Positions 12,146-23,300 of a stretch of 64,000 nt of DNA are shown one piece after another. The stretch covers positions 20,516-84,515 of the forward strand of contig NW_013654910.1 of NCBI RefSeq assembly GCF_000499385.1, in the 5' to 3' direction. The notes below the pieces were generated by a model. That model did not search any database. It had not been told where the DNA came from and saw nothing but the letters and a program-made list of their open reading frames with translations. Source of the DNA: Eimeria necatrix (lineage: Eukaryota; Apicomplexa; Conoidasida; Eucoccidiorida; Eimeriidae). Position 1 is the first letter of the stretch, and each line of letters starts with the position of its first letter. Both the position numbers and the translations under genes were made by a program.

Positions 12146-14913
12146 GCGTATGTGTATGCATATGTGCACATCCGTCTTTGTAAGTATGTATCTCTGTATA
12201 AATGCACAAACGTATCATATATATATATGCATATATATATATATATGCATTCAGATGCCCAGATACGAAAATAGAGGAAAAGTCGCCGCCAATACTTTTG
12301 CAAATGCATTCTCGTTTAGATATTTGGATTTGAACGCAAATAAAACAATCATGCATTTGTAGACGCAGCTAAACTTATATATCCTGGGGTATGCCTATGT
12401 ATAGATTTGCAGCTATGTATATACGTATAAATATGCAGCACTATGTATTGCAGTCTTACCCGGTCTGGGCGTTTGCTGGCACTGTACGATTTGCGCGAGA
12501 GTGCTGGTCTGCTCGTGTGTGAGTGCTTCATTATCTCTTCTTCCTCATAACCAATTTGTTTTCTGCTCGGCTCTGAGCTGTAAGTGTCATCCTCGTCGTC
12601 CGAGTCCTCAAAGAAGAAGGATGGCTGGGTAGACAGCTCGTCTACTGGTTCGTTAGTTGTCTTGGTCGCTGTCTCGCTAGCCTGCTCGCCAGTTGGTAGG
12701 CTCTCTCTCTCCCAAGCTCGTTTCTCAGCTGTCTCTGTAGCTGGCTTGCTCGCTGTGTCGGCAGCTGCTTCGCTATCTAAATCGCTAGCTGATTCGCTTG
12801 CAGAGTCATTCCGTGGCGCACTAGCTGCCTCTCTAGCTGCCTCGCTCGCTGGCTCACTGTCTGAGTGGCTAGCCATCTGGCTGGACAGCTCACTACCTGG
12901 CCCTATGTCTGGCTCGCTGGTCAAGTCGCCTGCTGGTTCACTAGCTGGATCAAGTGTGGGCTCTTCATCTACTTCAGAGGCTGCCTCGCTGGCCGGAAAG
13001 CTAGATGCTTCACTAGCGGGGTCGACTGCCGGCTTGCTGGCTAGGTCCCCAGGTAGTTCAGTAGCTGACTCGGAAGTTGGCTCGCTGGCTGGCTCGTCAG
13101 CCGACTCGCTGGCGGGTTCACTAGCTGGCTCGCTGGCTGGTTGACTAGGTGACTCGCTAGCCGTCTCGCTGGGTGGCTCGCTAGTTGGTTCTTTAGCTGG
13201 CTCGCTGGGTGGTTGGCTGAGTGACTCCCAAGCTGACTCGCTGGCTGGCTCGCTGGGTGAGTCGCTAGCTGCCGCGCTGGGAGATTGGCTGGGTAACTCA
13301 GCAGCTAACTCGCTGGGTGGCTCGCCAGTTGGTTTTCCAGCTGGTTCGCTAGTTGGCTCGCTTGCTGATTCGGTCGGTTGTTGACTAGGTGACTCGCCAG
13401 CTGGCTCGCTCGGTGGCTCGCTAGTTGGTTCGCTAGCTGGCTCGCTAGTTGGTTCGCTAGCTGCCTCGCTGGGTGGCTGGCTAGGTGACTCGCCAGCTGG
13501 CTCGCTCGGTGGCTCGCTAGTTGATTCGCTAGGTGGCTCGCTAGTTGGTTCGCTAGCTGGCTCACTGGGTGTTTGGCTAGGCGACTCACTAACTGGCTCT
13601 CTGGGTGGCTCGCTAGTTGGTTCGCTAGCTGGCTCGCTAGTTGGTTCGCTAGCTGGCTCGCTAGTTGGTTCGCCAGCTGGCTCGGTGGGTGTTTGGCTAG
13701 GTGACTCGCTAGTTGATTCGCTAGCTGGCTCGCTAGTTGGTTCGCTAGCTGCCTCGCTGGGTGTTTGGCTAGGCGACTCGCTAACTGGCTCTCTGGGTGG
13801 CTCGCTAGTTGGTTCGCTAGCTGGCTCGCTAGTTGGTTCGCTAGCTGGCTCGCTAGTTGGTTCGCCAGCTGGCTCGGTGGGTGTTTGGCTAGGCGACTCG
13901 CTAGTTGATTCGCTAGCTGGCTCGCTAGTTGGTTCGCTAGCTGCCTCGCTGGGTGTTTTGCTAGGCGACTCGCTGACTGGCTCGCTGGGTGATTCGCTAG
14001 TTGGTTCGCTAGGTGGCTCGCTAGTTGGTTCGCTAGTTGGTTCGCTAGCTGGCTCGCTAGTTTGTTCGCTAGCTGGCTCGCTAGTCGGCTCGCTAGCTGG
14101 TTCGATAGCTGGCTTGCTGGGTGTTTGGCTAGTTGGTTCGCTAGCTAGCTCGGTGGCTGGCTCGCTAGCAGGTTCGCTAGCCGGTTCGCTGGCGTATTGG
14201 CTGTCTGGCTCCCTAGCTGGTTCGCTGGGTGTCTCACTGAATGGTTCGCTGGCGGTTTCGCTGGCTGGCTCGCTAGCTGGCTCCCCAACTAGATCGCTAG
14301 CTGGAAAGTCGACTGATTCGCTAGCTGGATCTTTGTCTTGTTCGCTAGCTGGTCGGCTATCTGGCTGGCTATCTGATTGGCTATCTGGGTGACCTTCTGG
14401 CTGGTCATCTGGCTCATTGGCTGGCTCGTCTGCTGAACTGCTGATGGGGTCACTAGCTGTGTTGTTGGCTAGTTCTTCATCTGTGTGGCTAGTTGGTCTT
14501 CTGCCTCTGTGGATGGCGAGCAGGCCAGCTGGCGGCGTATTTCTGTGGCTAGCTGGGTGGCTAGCTGGGCGAGCTGGCCTTGACCGCTGTCCCTCCACGG
14601 CCCAGCCGTGCTCCGCTGTCCATCCTTCTGAGTCTCTGGTGGCTCTTTCTACTGATGGGAGGTCTTCTGTGGGCTCTCTCGTGGTTGGGAGGTCCTTGCT
14701 AGGGGTGTCGTGGGCTGGGGGCTCCTGCTGAGGCTCAGGGCCGTTGGGCTGGCGGTCCCCGTGACTCCCTATGGGTGGGTGAAGGCCATGGGCCAGGGGC
14801 TGATGGGAGTTAGTAAGGCGGATCGCGTAGGAAACGGGGACTTGGTGGAGGCAGAAGAGAGCAGCAGCAGCAGTAGCTGCTGCTGCTGCCGCTGCGCGTC
14901 CGAGGGACGGCAT
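5388..14913 (-). CDS. Perforin-like protein (MACPF domain, C-terminal APC-beta repeats), about 17 exons
   Basis: Predicted secreted pore-forming protein of the apicomplexan PLP family; relatives act in cell exit and traversal. Exons in transcript order: 14913-12460, 11572-11497, 11282-11166, 10687-10488, 10418-10371, 10235-10024, 9757-9561, 9244-9133, 8992-8830, 8379-8227, 7821-7670, 7589-7547, 7484-7452, 6758-6644, 6449-6351, 6148-6035, 5779-5388; the phases agree, giving about 1,559 residues. Exon 1 has a signal peptide and a roughly 700-residue SEPA/SEPT-type repeat. The MACPF domain spans exons 3-10: it opens with GSGYNLVFGNPLGD, and the MACPF signature reads FGTHV-x6-GG, with the GG split by an intron (usual Phe/Tyr after His is Val here). 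Exons 11-17 carry three Cys-rich beta-repeats (LFGF/LFGL/GFALEL cores). The last exon ends in a Gln-rich then Arg-rich tail. Least certain: exon 2's acceptor, exons 12-13, and the link of exon 1 to the rest. The intron after exon 3 uses a GC donor. Confidence 0.83.
8585..8750. repeat. TGCATG-rich low-complexity tract in a PLP intron
   Basis: Repeated GCATGC, GTGCATGC and TGCATGCA words lie in the intron between exons 9 and 10 of the perforin-like gene. The open frames across it are repeat artefacts rich in Met, His, Ala and Cys. Confidence 0.7.
12113..12249. repeat. (TA)n microsatellites in the first PLP intron
   Basis: Two alternating TA runs, about 12113-12144 and 12217-12247, sit in the 0.9-kb intron between exon 1 and exon 2. 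A weaker TA run lies near 10886-10905 in a later intron. Confidence 0.85.
12900..14400 (-). repeat. Coding 12-bp repeat, Ser-Glu-Pro-X array in PLP exon 1
   Basis: On the minus strand the array reads as a tetrapeptide SEPA, SEPT, SEPP or SESP repeated well over a hundred times, densest at about 13070-14300. Larger blocks of about 60 residues are themselves duplicated. The DNA unit is a variant of GCTAGCTGGCTC/GTTGGTTCG, close to the non-coding GCTAGC satellites elsewhere in the window. The encoded region is acidic, Pro-rich and probably disordered. Confidence 0.9.
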
Positions 14914-17326
14914 GGGATGGGACAGCAGTGGGCAGCTGGAGAGAAAAGCTACAGCTACCTATACACTTGGCTAACAATGAGTTGTATTTAAAAAAAACTG
15001 AAAGAAAAGACTGAAAGGGGTTCTCACTTTCAAAGATTTCGTTGCGTTGCTGGTGCTGCAACTGGGAGGATGAGGGACGGTGACCAGCCACTGTGGCTGC
15101 TGGGCATCTCAGTGCCAAAATCTTTCTTATTTGATTCTGATGATAAGACGCTGATAATCTCGGTTTAACTAGCTCAGGTGTAGCTGGGGCCGCTAGCTGC
15201 AGCAGGAGACCCTGGGGCAGCTGTTGTGGGCGGGCTTCGATCACGCCAGTAGGCCCCACAGATCTAGCTGGTGCTTGGCCTCCCCTTAAGCGTAAAGAGC
15301 GGACTTGAGGTCATAGAACATAAAGTGTGGCAACAATTGTGCTTTAATTGATTTTATCAACTCAACGTTTTCTAACACCATGCATAGACGCCGGGAAACG
15401 GCGCGCTTCCGCGCACTTTCAACTGCGATGGGCTGTCGAGCCCGCGGACCATAGCACTGTAACCACCCTGAAAAGGGTTTTCATGTTCTTTAAAACTCTT
15501 TTCTGAATTAATTAAAATATTTTGCTTGTGTAAATATGCTATTTGACTTTATTTACCTCTAGTTTGGGCATGAATAGGCTCCTGAGTGAAAAGGGGTGGC
15601 CAGTGTAATCTCTAGACAGTGTCCCACACAGGCCGCACAGACCGCCACCCTTTCGTGTGTGTGTGCCGTGTCTAGGTAAATGTTTATTTTTCATTGCCAG
15701 GATGTGTGCCTGAAATTTAAAACAACTTTTTTTGTTCAAAGGGGAATAAAACAGCCAAGCAAACGCATTACCTCATGCGCTGAAGTGCATGAGCTTGATA
15801 CACCGGCACAGTTCCACTTCTGCGTGACGTGGCCATTGCCACTCGCAGTCTGCACAAAACCCGGAGCCCTGGGCACTAAACTCTAAAGACTCCACTGTAA
15901 GTCTTCTTCACTAGATTATGGACAGATTTATAAGATGCGTCGTGAATACTAACTACCGTTTCCGGGCGCCGCGGGCCATCAACCCCTCACATGGTCCACT
16001 TTACTTAATGTAACCTTTTATGTTGTCTTGCTTAGCCAGACCCTCAGGTCAAACTCACCACTACTTTCTGGTTTAACTAACGCGGCACCAGCAGCAACGA
16101 CAGCTGCGTCAGCAACTTCTACGCGAGGCCATTGCTGCGTACGTGCCATGCTACTGATCATCCGCCTTGCAAAAGTGGTGCTGCAGAGTTTACCTTGACT
16201 GGATGACCATATGTGCACATATTGTTATTGAACCCTCAACACCAAATCGCAAAATATGTGGTGCCAATTAGGAACCAGCTGCTGCTATCCACAGAGTGGT
16301 ACGACAGCGGCCAGCAAAAGTAGAGGACCCAGCAGCGGTTAGTTGGGGCCCCGTCGGTGATTTTCGCTTATTCTCGCGCCTGCCTACTTCACTGCCTCAA
16401 TACGAGCTCACCGCAGCAGCAACAGCACCAGCTGCTGCAGCAGCAGTAACGACGAGTGCGTTCCGGCGTGTTGGGGTGGCTGAGGTGTACAAAAGCCGCA
16501 GCCAAGAGCTCTGAAGGTGTAGGCCAAGCTGAAAAGCAGTTGTTTAATACTCGAACATTTTAACCGCAAGTTCGGATTTTTGTTTGAGGCGCACACTGGC
16601 GGCTTGTGGGCCTTTTTACGTGCGTGCTCGCCTACGCTTTCTTGAATATCTATTTTTGCATTTGTATTTCTTGACCGTATCTAGGTGGCATAGGCCAGCA
16701 GCCACAATGAAGGTAGCCCGACCAAAGTGTAAGGGTGAAACTTATTATGAGGGCTAGCCACTGCCATAAGGAATACTTAAAAATAAAATTGACAGTTAGG
16801 AGCAGAGGGCACATGGCCAGCGGAGGCGTAGCTAGCACTTATTCGTTTATCTACTTCAGTTTGCTTGGTCGGCGGTCCCATCTCCCAGATAGCATGCAAA
16901 GGCACAGATGCCACTGCTGCATGCACGCAGGAGGGCCCCACCCGTATTACCTCTCTCTAGGGTTTAGGGTTTAGGGCTTACTACAAGCGCGCCGGGGGCA
17001 TTAAAAGCTGCTGGAGCCGCGCTGGCCTCGACACACTCCAGCAGCTGTTGCGAACATGGACTGAAAAGAAGAGCTTCTTACAATATTCCCCTTCGCAATA
17101 GTAGTCACGCGCAACAAGCATGCAAGCATGCACTGCTGTATATATAAATATATATATATGCCTATTCACCCATGCATGACTCCCTCCGGCAAAACCCTAA
17201 AAACAATACTAGCAATGATGGCGCGAACGCCAATGCACGCAGCAACAAAGTTGCAGCAAGTGCACTTCGTGCGCGTAGCAGCATTCAAGCCTATATAAAC
17301 TGCAAAAAGCGGTAACAGTCAAAAAG
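14914..17326. other. Intergenic region between the PLP start and the giant gene's end
   Basis: About 2.4 kb lies between two same-strand genes. It should contain the PLP promoter (next to 14914) and the 3' end of the giant gene (next to 17326). I see one short telomere-like run (AGGGTTT x2-3) at about 16960-16977, a small TA run near 17142-17159, and no supported gene. Confidence 0.5.
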
Positions 17327-20300
17327 TCAGTTGGCGGAAGATTGGTCCCTGAGGCTCTGGCGCTTTCGCACCTCGCGCTTAACCTCTTCATCTTTCTTCG
17401 CATGCGTTCTTGTTGCTTGAGCCTTCGGCTGAATCTGCAACAACAAGCCCACCAAACCTCCACACCGAGCTCAGCAGCAGCCCTTGAGACACAATCGAGG
17501 CAGCGCTAATCATAGGCGATTACAATAAGGGTCACTGAGGTGCTGCAGCAGCAGCAGCAGCAGCAGCGCCTGCTGCACCGTCTGCTGCTGCTGCTACTGG
17601 CGCTACTTACTTGGAACGTTACTCTGGCCCTAGCTGAGCCTGCCTGGTTGCGACAGACAATTACGTATGTCTTTCTGGGAACCCTCAAGGGCCTGACGAC
17701 ATCGCTGGCTTCATCCGCTTGGTAGGCTGCTGCAGCCGCTGCAGCCTCAGCTGTAGGTTGGTACACACCTGAGGCAACGAAAGGCGGCAGCATGTCAAAT
17801 AATAATAGTGGCAATAATAGTTATGATAATAATAGTAATAATAATAACAATAGCAATTATAATAGTAACACTGGCAAAAATAATGGTGGACACAGAGACG
17901 ACAGCAGAAGTCAAGAGGTGTGGATGACTGTAGCAGCGCTAGCTGCGTGGCCGTGACAATAGTGACGATCAATCTAATATTACGTTGAATTTGCGAGTTA
18001 ATTAATTCGTTTTACATCTTTTTGGGTTAGAACGCGGCCAAGAAGATGGCAAGGCAAAACTGGCATTAGAGCTCTTTGAAGGGCGCCAACAAAGGCAGCA
18101 AGACACATGTTCACAAACAGCAGCGTTAACACGCAAGCCAATGGTAATGATGGATTGAATAACAACGAGCAGCAGCAACTATCAGAAAACAGAAGCACAT
18201 AGCGACAAAGAACAGCAACAAGAGCGAATAAACAAGCAAATTTAATTGCTCAGTTTGAAGACGTACGGGATGCTGGGTCGTGAGACTTCGTGAATGCATG
18301 CATTAGCTGCGCACTCATGTCGCCCTCGTCTTTGGCCGGAATTATGCCTTCGATTATCCCTGCGTACAAACCCTAAAGCCAAACCCCTAAACCCTGAATC
18401 CTAGATCCTAAACCTTTACAGTTAATCATATCCTTGATTCACGCGCTCACTACAAAGATAAGAAAGCCGGGATATATCTGTTGCTCAAGAAGCAAAAGCA
18501 GCAGCACCGGCGATCCCAACAACAGCGTTATGACCCCTTCACTTTAAACAGCAGCAGCGGAAGCCTTGCCATCCACAGTAGCAGCCCTCTCCCTACACCC
18601 CTTCCACTGCTTCCTCTCCCCTAAGCAGCCCCAGCAGCAGCAGCAGCAGCACACACCAGTTTGCCGATTGAAAAGCAGCCCTGTTTGGGGTGGCAGCCTC
18701 GGCGTAATGGACCACCGCAGCTGGGTGCGGTCCACTCTGCCGGACACCGCAGGCTCCAGGCGGACATAAGACCCAGGGGCAAAAGTCACGCACGGCCGAG
18801 GGTCCTCGAGGTCAGGCCGGTAGCGCCGGGGTACGATGTACCGCAGCTGCAGCACAGCATATGCATGCCGCATAACGCTTTTTTGTTGCACCTATATGGC
18901 ATCTATATACAATATATAGAGCACACATGAATGGGCATACATGCTTATTTTTGCATGCACAGGATGCATGTACGTGTTGTGTGAAGCGGCAATTGCAACA
19001 CGAGAAGTAACAGCAGCAACAAAACAGCCAAAGCACTAGCATTGGCAGCAGCACGAGCAGCATGAAGGGCAGAAACAGCCGTCAGCAGCAGCAGCGTGGC
19101 CCGCAGCAAGCAAAAGAAGAGCATGTTCTCAGCTAGTTTCCGCAGTAGCATCAGCAGCAGAAAGATGAGAAGGGATACCTTAAGCGGCTTCCCCTCCTTC
19201 GAGGTAGGCTCAGGCTTGTACGCTTCTTGAAGCTCCTCCACTTGCTCCTTAGCCCTCGACAACTTGTCTCCCATAATGGACTCGATGTGTTGCTTCATCT
19301 TTTGTTCCACCTCTTCAGCCTCTTGGGAGGCCCCAGACTGGAGGCCCACCGCACCCAGCACCGCCAACATCGACTGCACGGCGGTGCTAACCCCGCTCTT
19401 CAAACTCTGCAGCAGCAGCAACGGCAGCAGCAGCAGGGGTAGTCGAGAGGGTGAAGCGAGATGTGGGGACACTGCGAGGTTGGACAGGAGAGTATACATG
19501 CGTTATTTTGGGGCCGCGTTTTAACGCTTGCTTTGCATGCGCCGCCCCCCCGCTGGCTCGTTTCTTTATCGGCCCGCATGCATTAGCCTTTGAACTTCTG
19601 TGCCTACTATGTCCTTTTTGCCTGTCTGTCTCTGAGTCCCCTCGGTGGCTGCCTTTCTTCAAGGGGTTTGCCCTAGATTTTAGGGTCTAGGGTGTAGAGT
19701 TTGCTACTCAAGCAACTGTCCCTGAGACGTGTATAAGGTGCCTGTCTTTATTAAAACAACGCTGGCTACAGCAGTTTGGCCTGCTAAGCCGAGTTGCTAC
19801 ATTGGAAAAGAGATGTGGGTGTACCTCGAAGCTGGAGAAGGCGAGTCCCAAGAAGCCGAAGAAAGCCAGCAGCCCCAGAGTAGTGAGGCAGAGGACGAGC
19901 AGCATGCGATCTAGAGAAAGGCCCACCTCCTGAAGGACCAGGAGGGGCATGAAGCGGCCAAAGAGGACTTCGAACCCGCTGAGGAGTTCGCTGAGGGAGA
20001 GGCTGAGGTCGTGGTTGATGTCCATGAGATCGAACATGCGCTTGATGTCTTGTTCGGGCATTTGAATGCGCATTTTGTGAATGACGTCTCGCAGCATGGA
20101 GAAGCTCATGCCCTCCACGGACAAAGAACTCAAAATAGACCCCACGTCTTCTGGCTTTATCAGCCCAAAACGATTCGTCCGCCTCTCCATAGACTTCAGC
20201 ACCCGCTCCAGCCGCGAGTTCGGCACCTCCAGCTGCAGCGCCAGCGTCAGCAGCACGCGGATCGCCTCGGGCCACAGACCCGTCATCAGCAGCCTGTTTT

Positions 20301-23300
20301 TGCAGCACAGCGAGCCAGCAGGCCTCAGCAGTTGCTTCATTTACGCGGGTGCAGAACAACTTGAGTGAGCAGCTACAAAAAACCGAATAGCCCACAGGAC
20401 AGCCCCCGTTTCTGCTGCTAAAGGGCCCATAGCTAGCGCTGGCTCAAAGGCCACTTAAAGGACTTTTACTAATTAAAACGGAGGCACCGGCAACATAATC
20501 GGGGAAGACGGGCAAAGAGGCACTTCTGACACCAGCAGAACTGCCTATGTGCAGCAACTCAGACCCTACTTGACAGCCAATCTCTAATTTACGTCTCCGC
20601 AGCCCAATCCCAATTACCATTCTCCGCAGCCAAATCCAAACTCTTTGCAACCAAACCCTAATTACTACCTTCGCAGCCAAACCCAAATTAATGCCCTCCG
20701 CAGCGAAGACCTTGTTATCACCCTCCGCAGCTAAAGCCTACTACTATCTAAGCTCTAATTAACATCCCCTACAGGTAGACCTTGATTGAAACGCTCTTTA
20801 GCCAAACCCTAGCAGTAAATCCCTCCTTAACTGCCTACCGGGGCAGCTTCTTGCGGAGGCACTCTATGCTGACGACTCGGCCCTTGGTGGGGTCCATGCC
20901 CAAGATATCCATTTCCAGCCTCAAGTACTTAGTGCGAATCGAACCCTCCAGGAGCCCCGCCGGCAAAAAGTCCGTCACGTCCATGGGGTCCTTGGGCAGC
21001 TCATCCCACAGTGCGCGGGCGGCCTGAGAGTGGCACGAAAAGGGCTGCTGCAGCAGCTCGTTATTGCTACGAAGCTGCTGCTGTTGAGGCGCAGCAGCAG
21101 CAAGCTCCAGAAGAAATTTTACCATAAAAATAAGGCAGGCAAGAAAGAAGCCGAAGGAAATGCAACAATGACAAGAAAGCGAAAAGTGCCGGCGACTGCA
21201 ATTGAGAGGTGATTGCTCTGTCCTCTTTCGCCATATTCAAATAAATGTCATTTGTGAACTAAATTGAGCTGGCTGCCCCTTTGAGTAGTGCCGAAATGAG
21301 ACAACTGGCCGCAGCAGAAGAGCGGGAGCAGATGGCATTTCGAAGGCAACGCCAAATATGAATAAGAAAGGAAGAGGCTCAGAAAAAGCAGAAAGAAGGC
21401 AGGTGAAAAAATGCATTTGAAGAACAACGCAAAATAATAAAACACTTTCCCCTGCAACAAACGAACGCAACAATGTTCTGCTGAACGCGAGCCCCTGACC
21501 AAACTGCAGATTTGCACTTTTAGATATGCAGAAACAATGATATGCCCAAATAGTAATGCCCAAGTAACGCAAAAATGCATATACGTTAAACATGCGCGTA
21601 CAAATACCGTAAAAACACTAGCTGGGAAAGCGGCAGTATGGACAACAACAAAAGCGCATGTATATGGCAGCAGGAACAGCAACAGAGTCCCCGTCATCAA
21701 CAGCAGTGCGAGAAACAGCCATAAAAAGGCATATTGACGAACAGGATTGGCTGCAAGTATTACTTTTTGCATCCATGCAGACCTGTATGCGTAGGCTTGC
21801 AAACAAATACAATACATGCAACTGCACAAAGATATATATGCACATATGTACACATGTCGGGGAGCCTTTACTCATTGATAGATCTGTATAAATGCAAGTA
21901 AAAATATTTACTCTGTCTGAAATGACAATGTCGAGTTGCCTGAGTATGCGCCTAAAGATGACGAAGGTGACGAGCCCCTTGTAGCCAACAATGTTTGAAA
22001 CGGAATCCCTGTTGAGAAAGGGCTTGCCGAGGGCCGTGAAGGGCTGTAGATACACCCTAGTGATGCCCAGCTTCACGTCTCGCTCCGGCAAAAACTGCTG
22101 AATCTCGTCATAACTGTCAAAAGATATCATTATCCACAGCATGCGTGAGTGTCGATGGCCAACGCTCAAGCCCAGCTTCACTGCGACGCGGTGAAACATC
22201 TCAAAAGACACCATACGCATGCCCTGCAACAGCAAAAAGTCGGTGCAGCAAACGCAGCAACAGCAGCAGATGCGGTAGCAGCTCACGCACATGCAACAGC
22301 AGGAGCGAATGCAGCGGCACGAGCAATTGCAGACGCAGCAGCAGCAGCGATCAAAGGCAGTTCAACGCCTACTCCAAGGATGAACTGGAATTTGTTGACC
22401 CCAGAAGGCAAAGCTAACCAGCAAAGCAAGCGAACAAAATTTGTTCCTTTGAAATAAAACTGTAGTGTTAATGGTTTGACGCATTCAGAATACAAGAATT
22501 CATATCACTCTGTGCCGACACAGTCAAACGTCTGTCTAATATGAACGTATGCAGATTCACAAAGATAATGATCACTATGAAATATATACACATAACACAT
22601 AGAAATACATGCATATGCACATGGATACATGTATGTTTACGTATGCATATATACGTATATATGCGCATATTTAAGGGTATAGAAATACATATTTGCAACA
22701 TATTTGAGCTGCTGCTGCTGCCCACCTCCTCCATGGCGTCCAGAGCAAGGTCTCCAGGGACAGCCTGGAAGTCGTCTCCTTCTGCGGCTCTCATGGCTAC
22801 GTCCCTATTGACAGTGCCCAGCTGGGTGATGCCTTCTTTGGGCCCCGCTTTGCGGCCCCTGAGTCTGTCTCTGCCTCTTCTAAGTTCGGAGATCTGCGGC
22901 TGAAACAGCTTGTGGATCTCCTTCACGAACTCCACCATTTGGCTCTTTCCCATGTACCCCGGGCACGACGCCGTCAGCTTTTCAAAAGCACGGAACATCT
23001 CCGGAGTCCACCCAGGGTCATGTCGAAACTGAGTCCAGTCGATGATCTCGCTGACCGTCTCGCCTGCAGGCCGCCACCGCCACCGCAGCAGATTAGTGCA
23101 TTCATACAAACCAAAATCAATGTGAAACATTTGCGAAAATATAATTCGAAGAGGAAAACTTGTATAATGTGCCAATATGTGGTTATGTTTGTGTGTGTGC
23201 AAACGCATGTACATCAATTTTGTATGTAATATGTATACACATATACACGTACAGGGATACATGCTTATGAAGACACAAATATATAAACACGAATAAACAT

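Noticed and set aside
13685..14392. 235-residue plus-strand open frame reading GSLAGSLVGS-type repeats
   Set aside because: It is the antisense of the Ser-Glu-Pro-X array. The GCTAGC palindromes keep both strands open. It has no signal or splice context, while the sense strand has a signal peptide and a clean donor.
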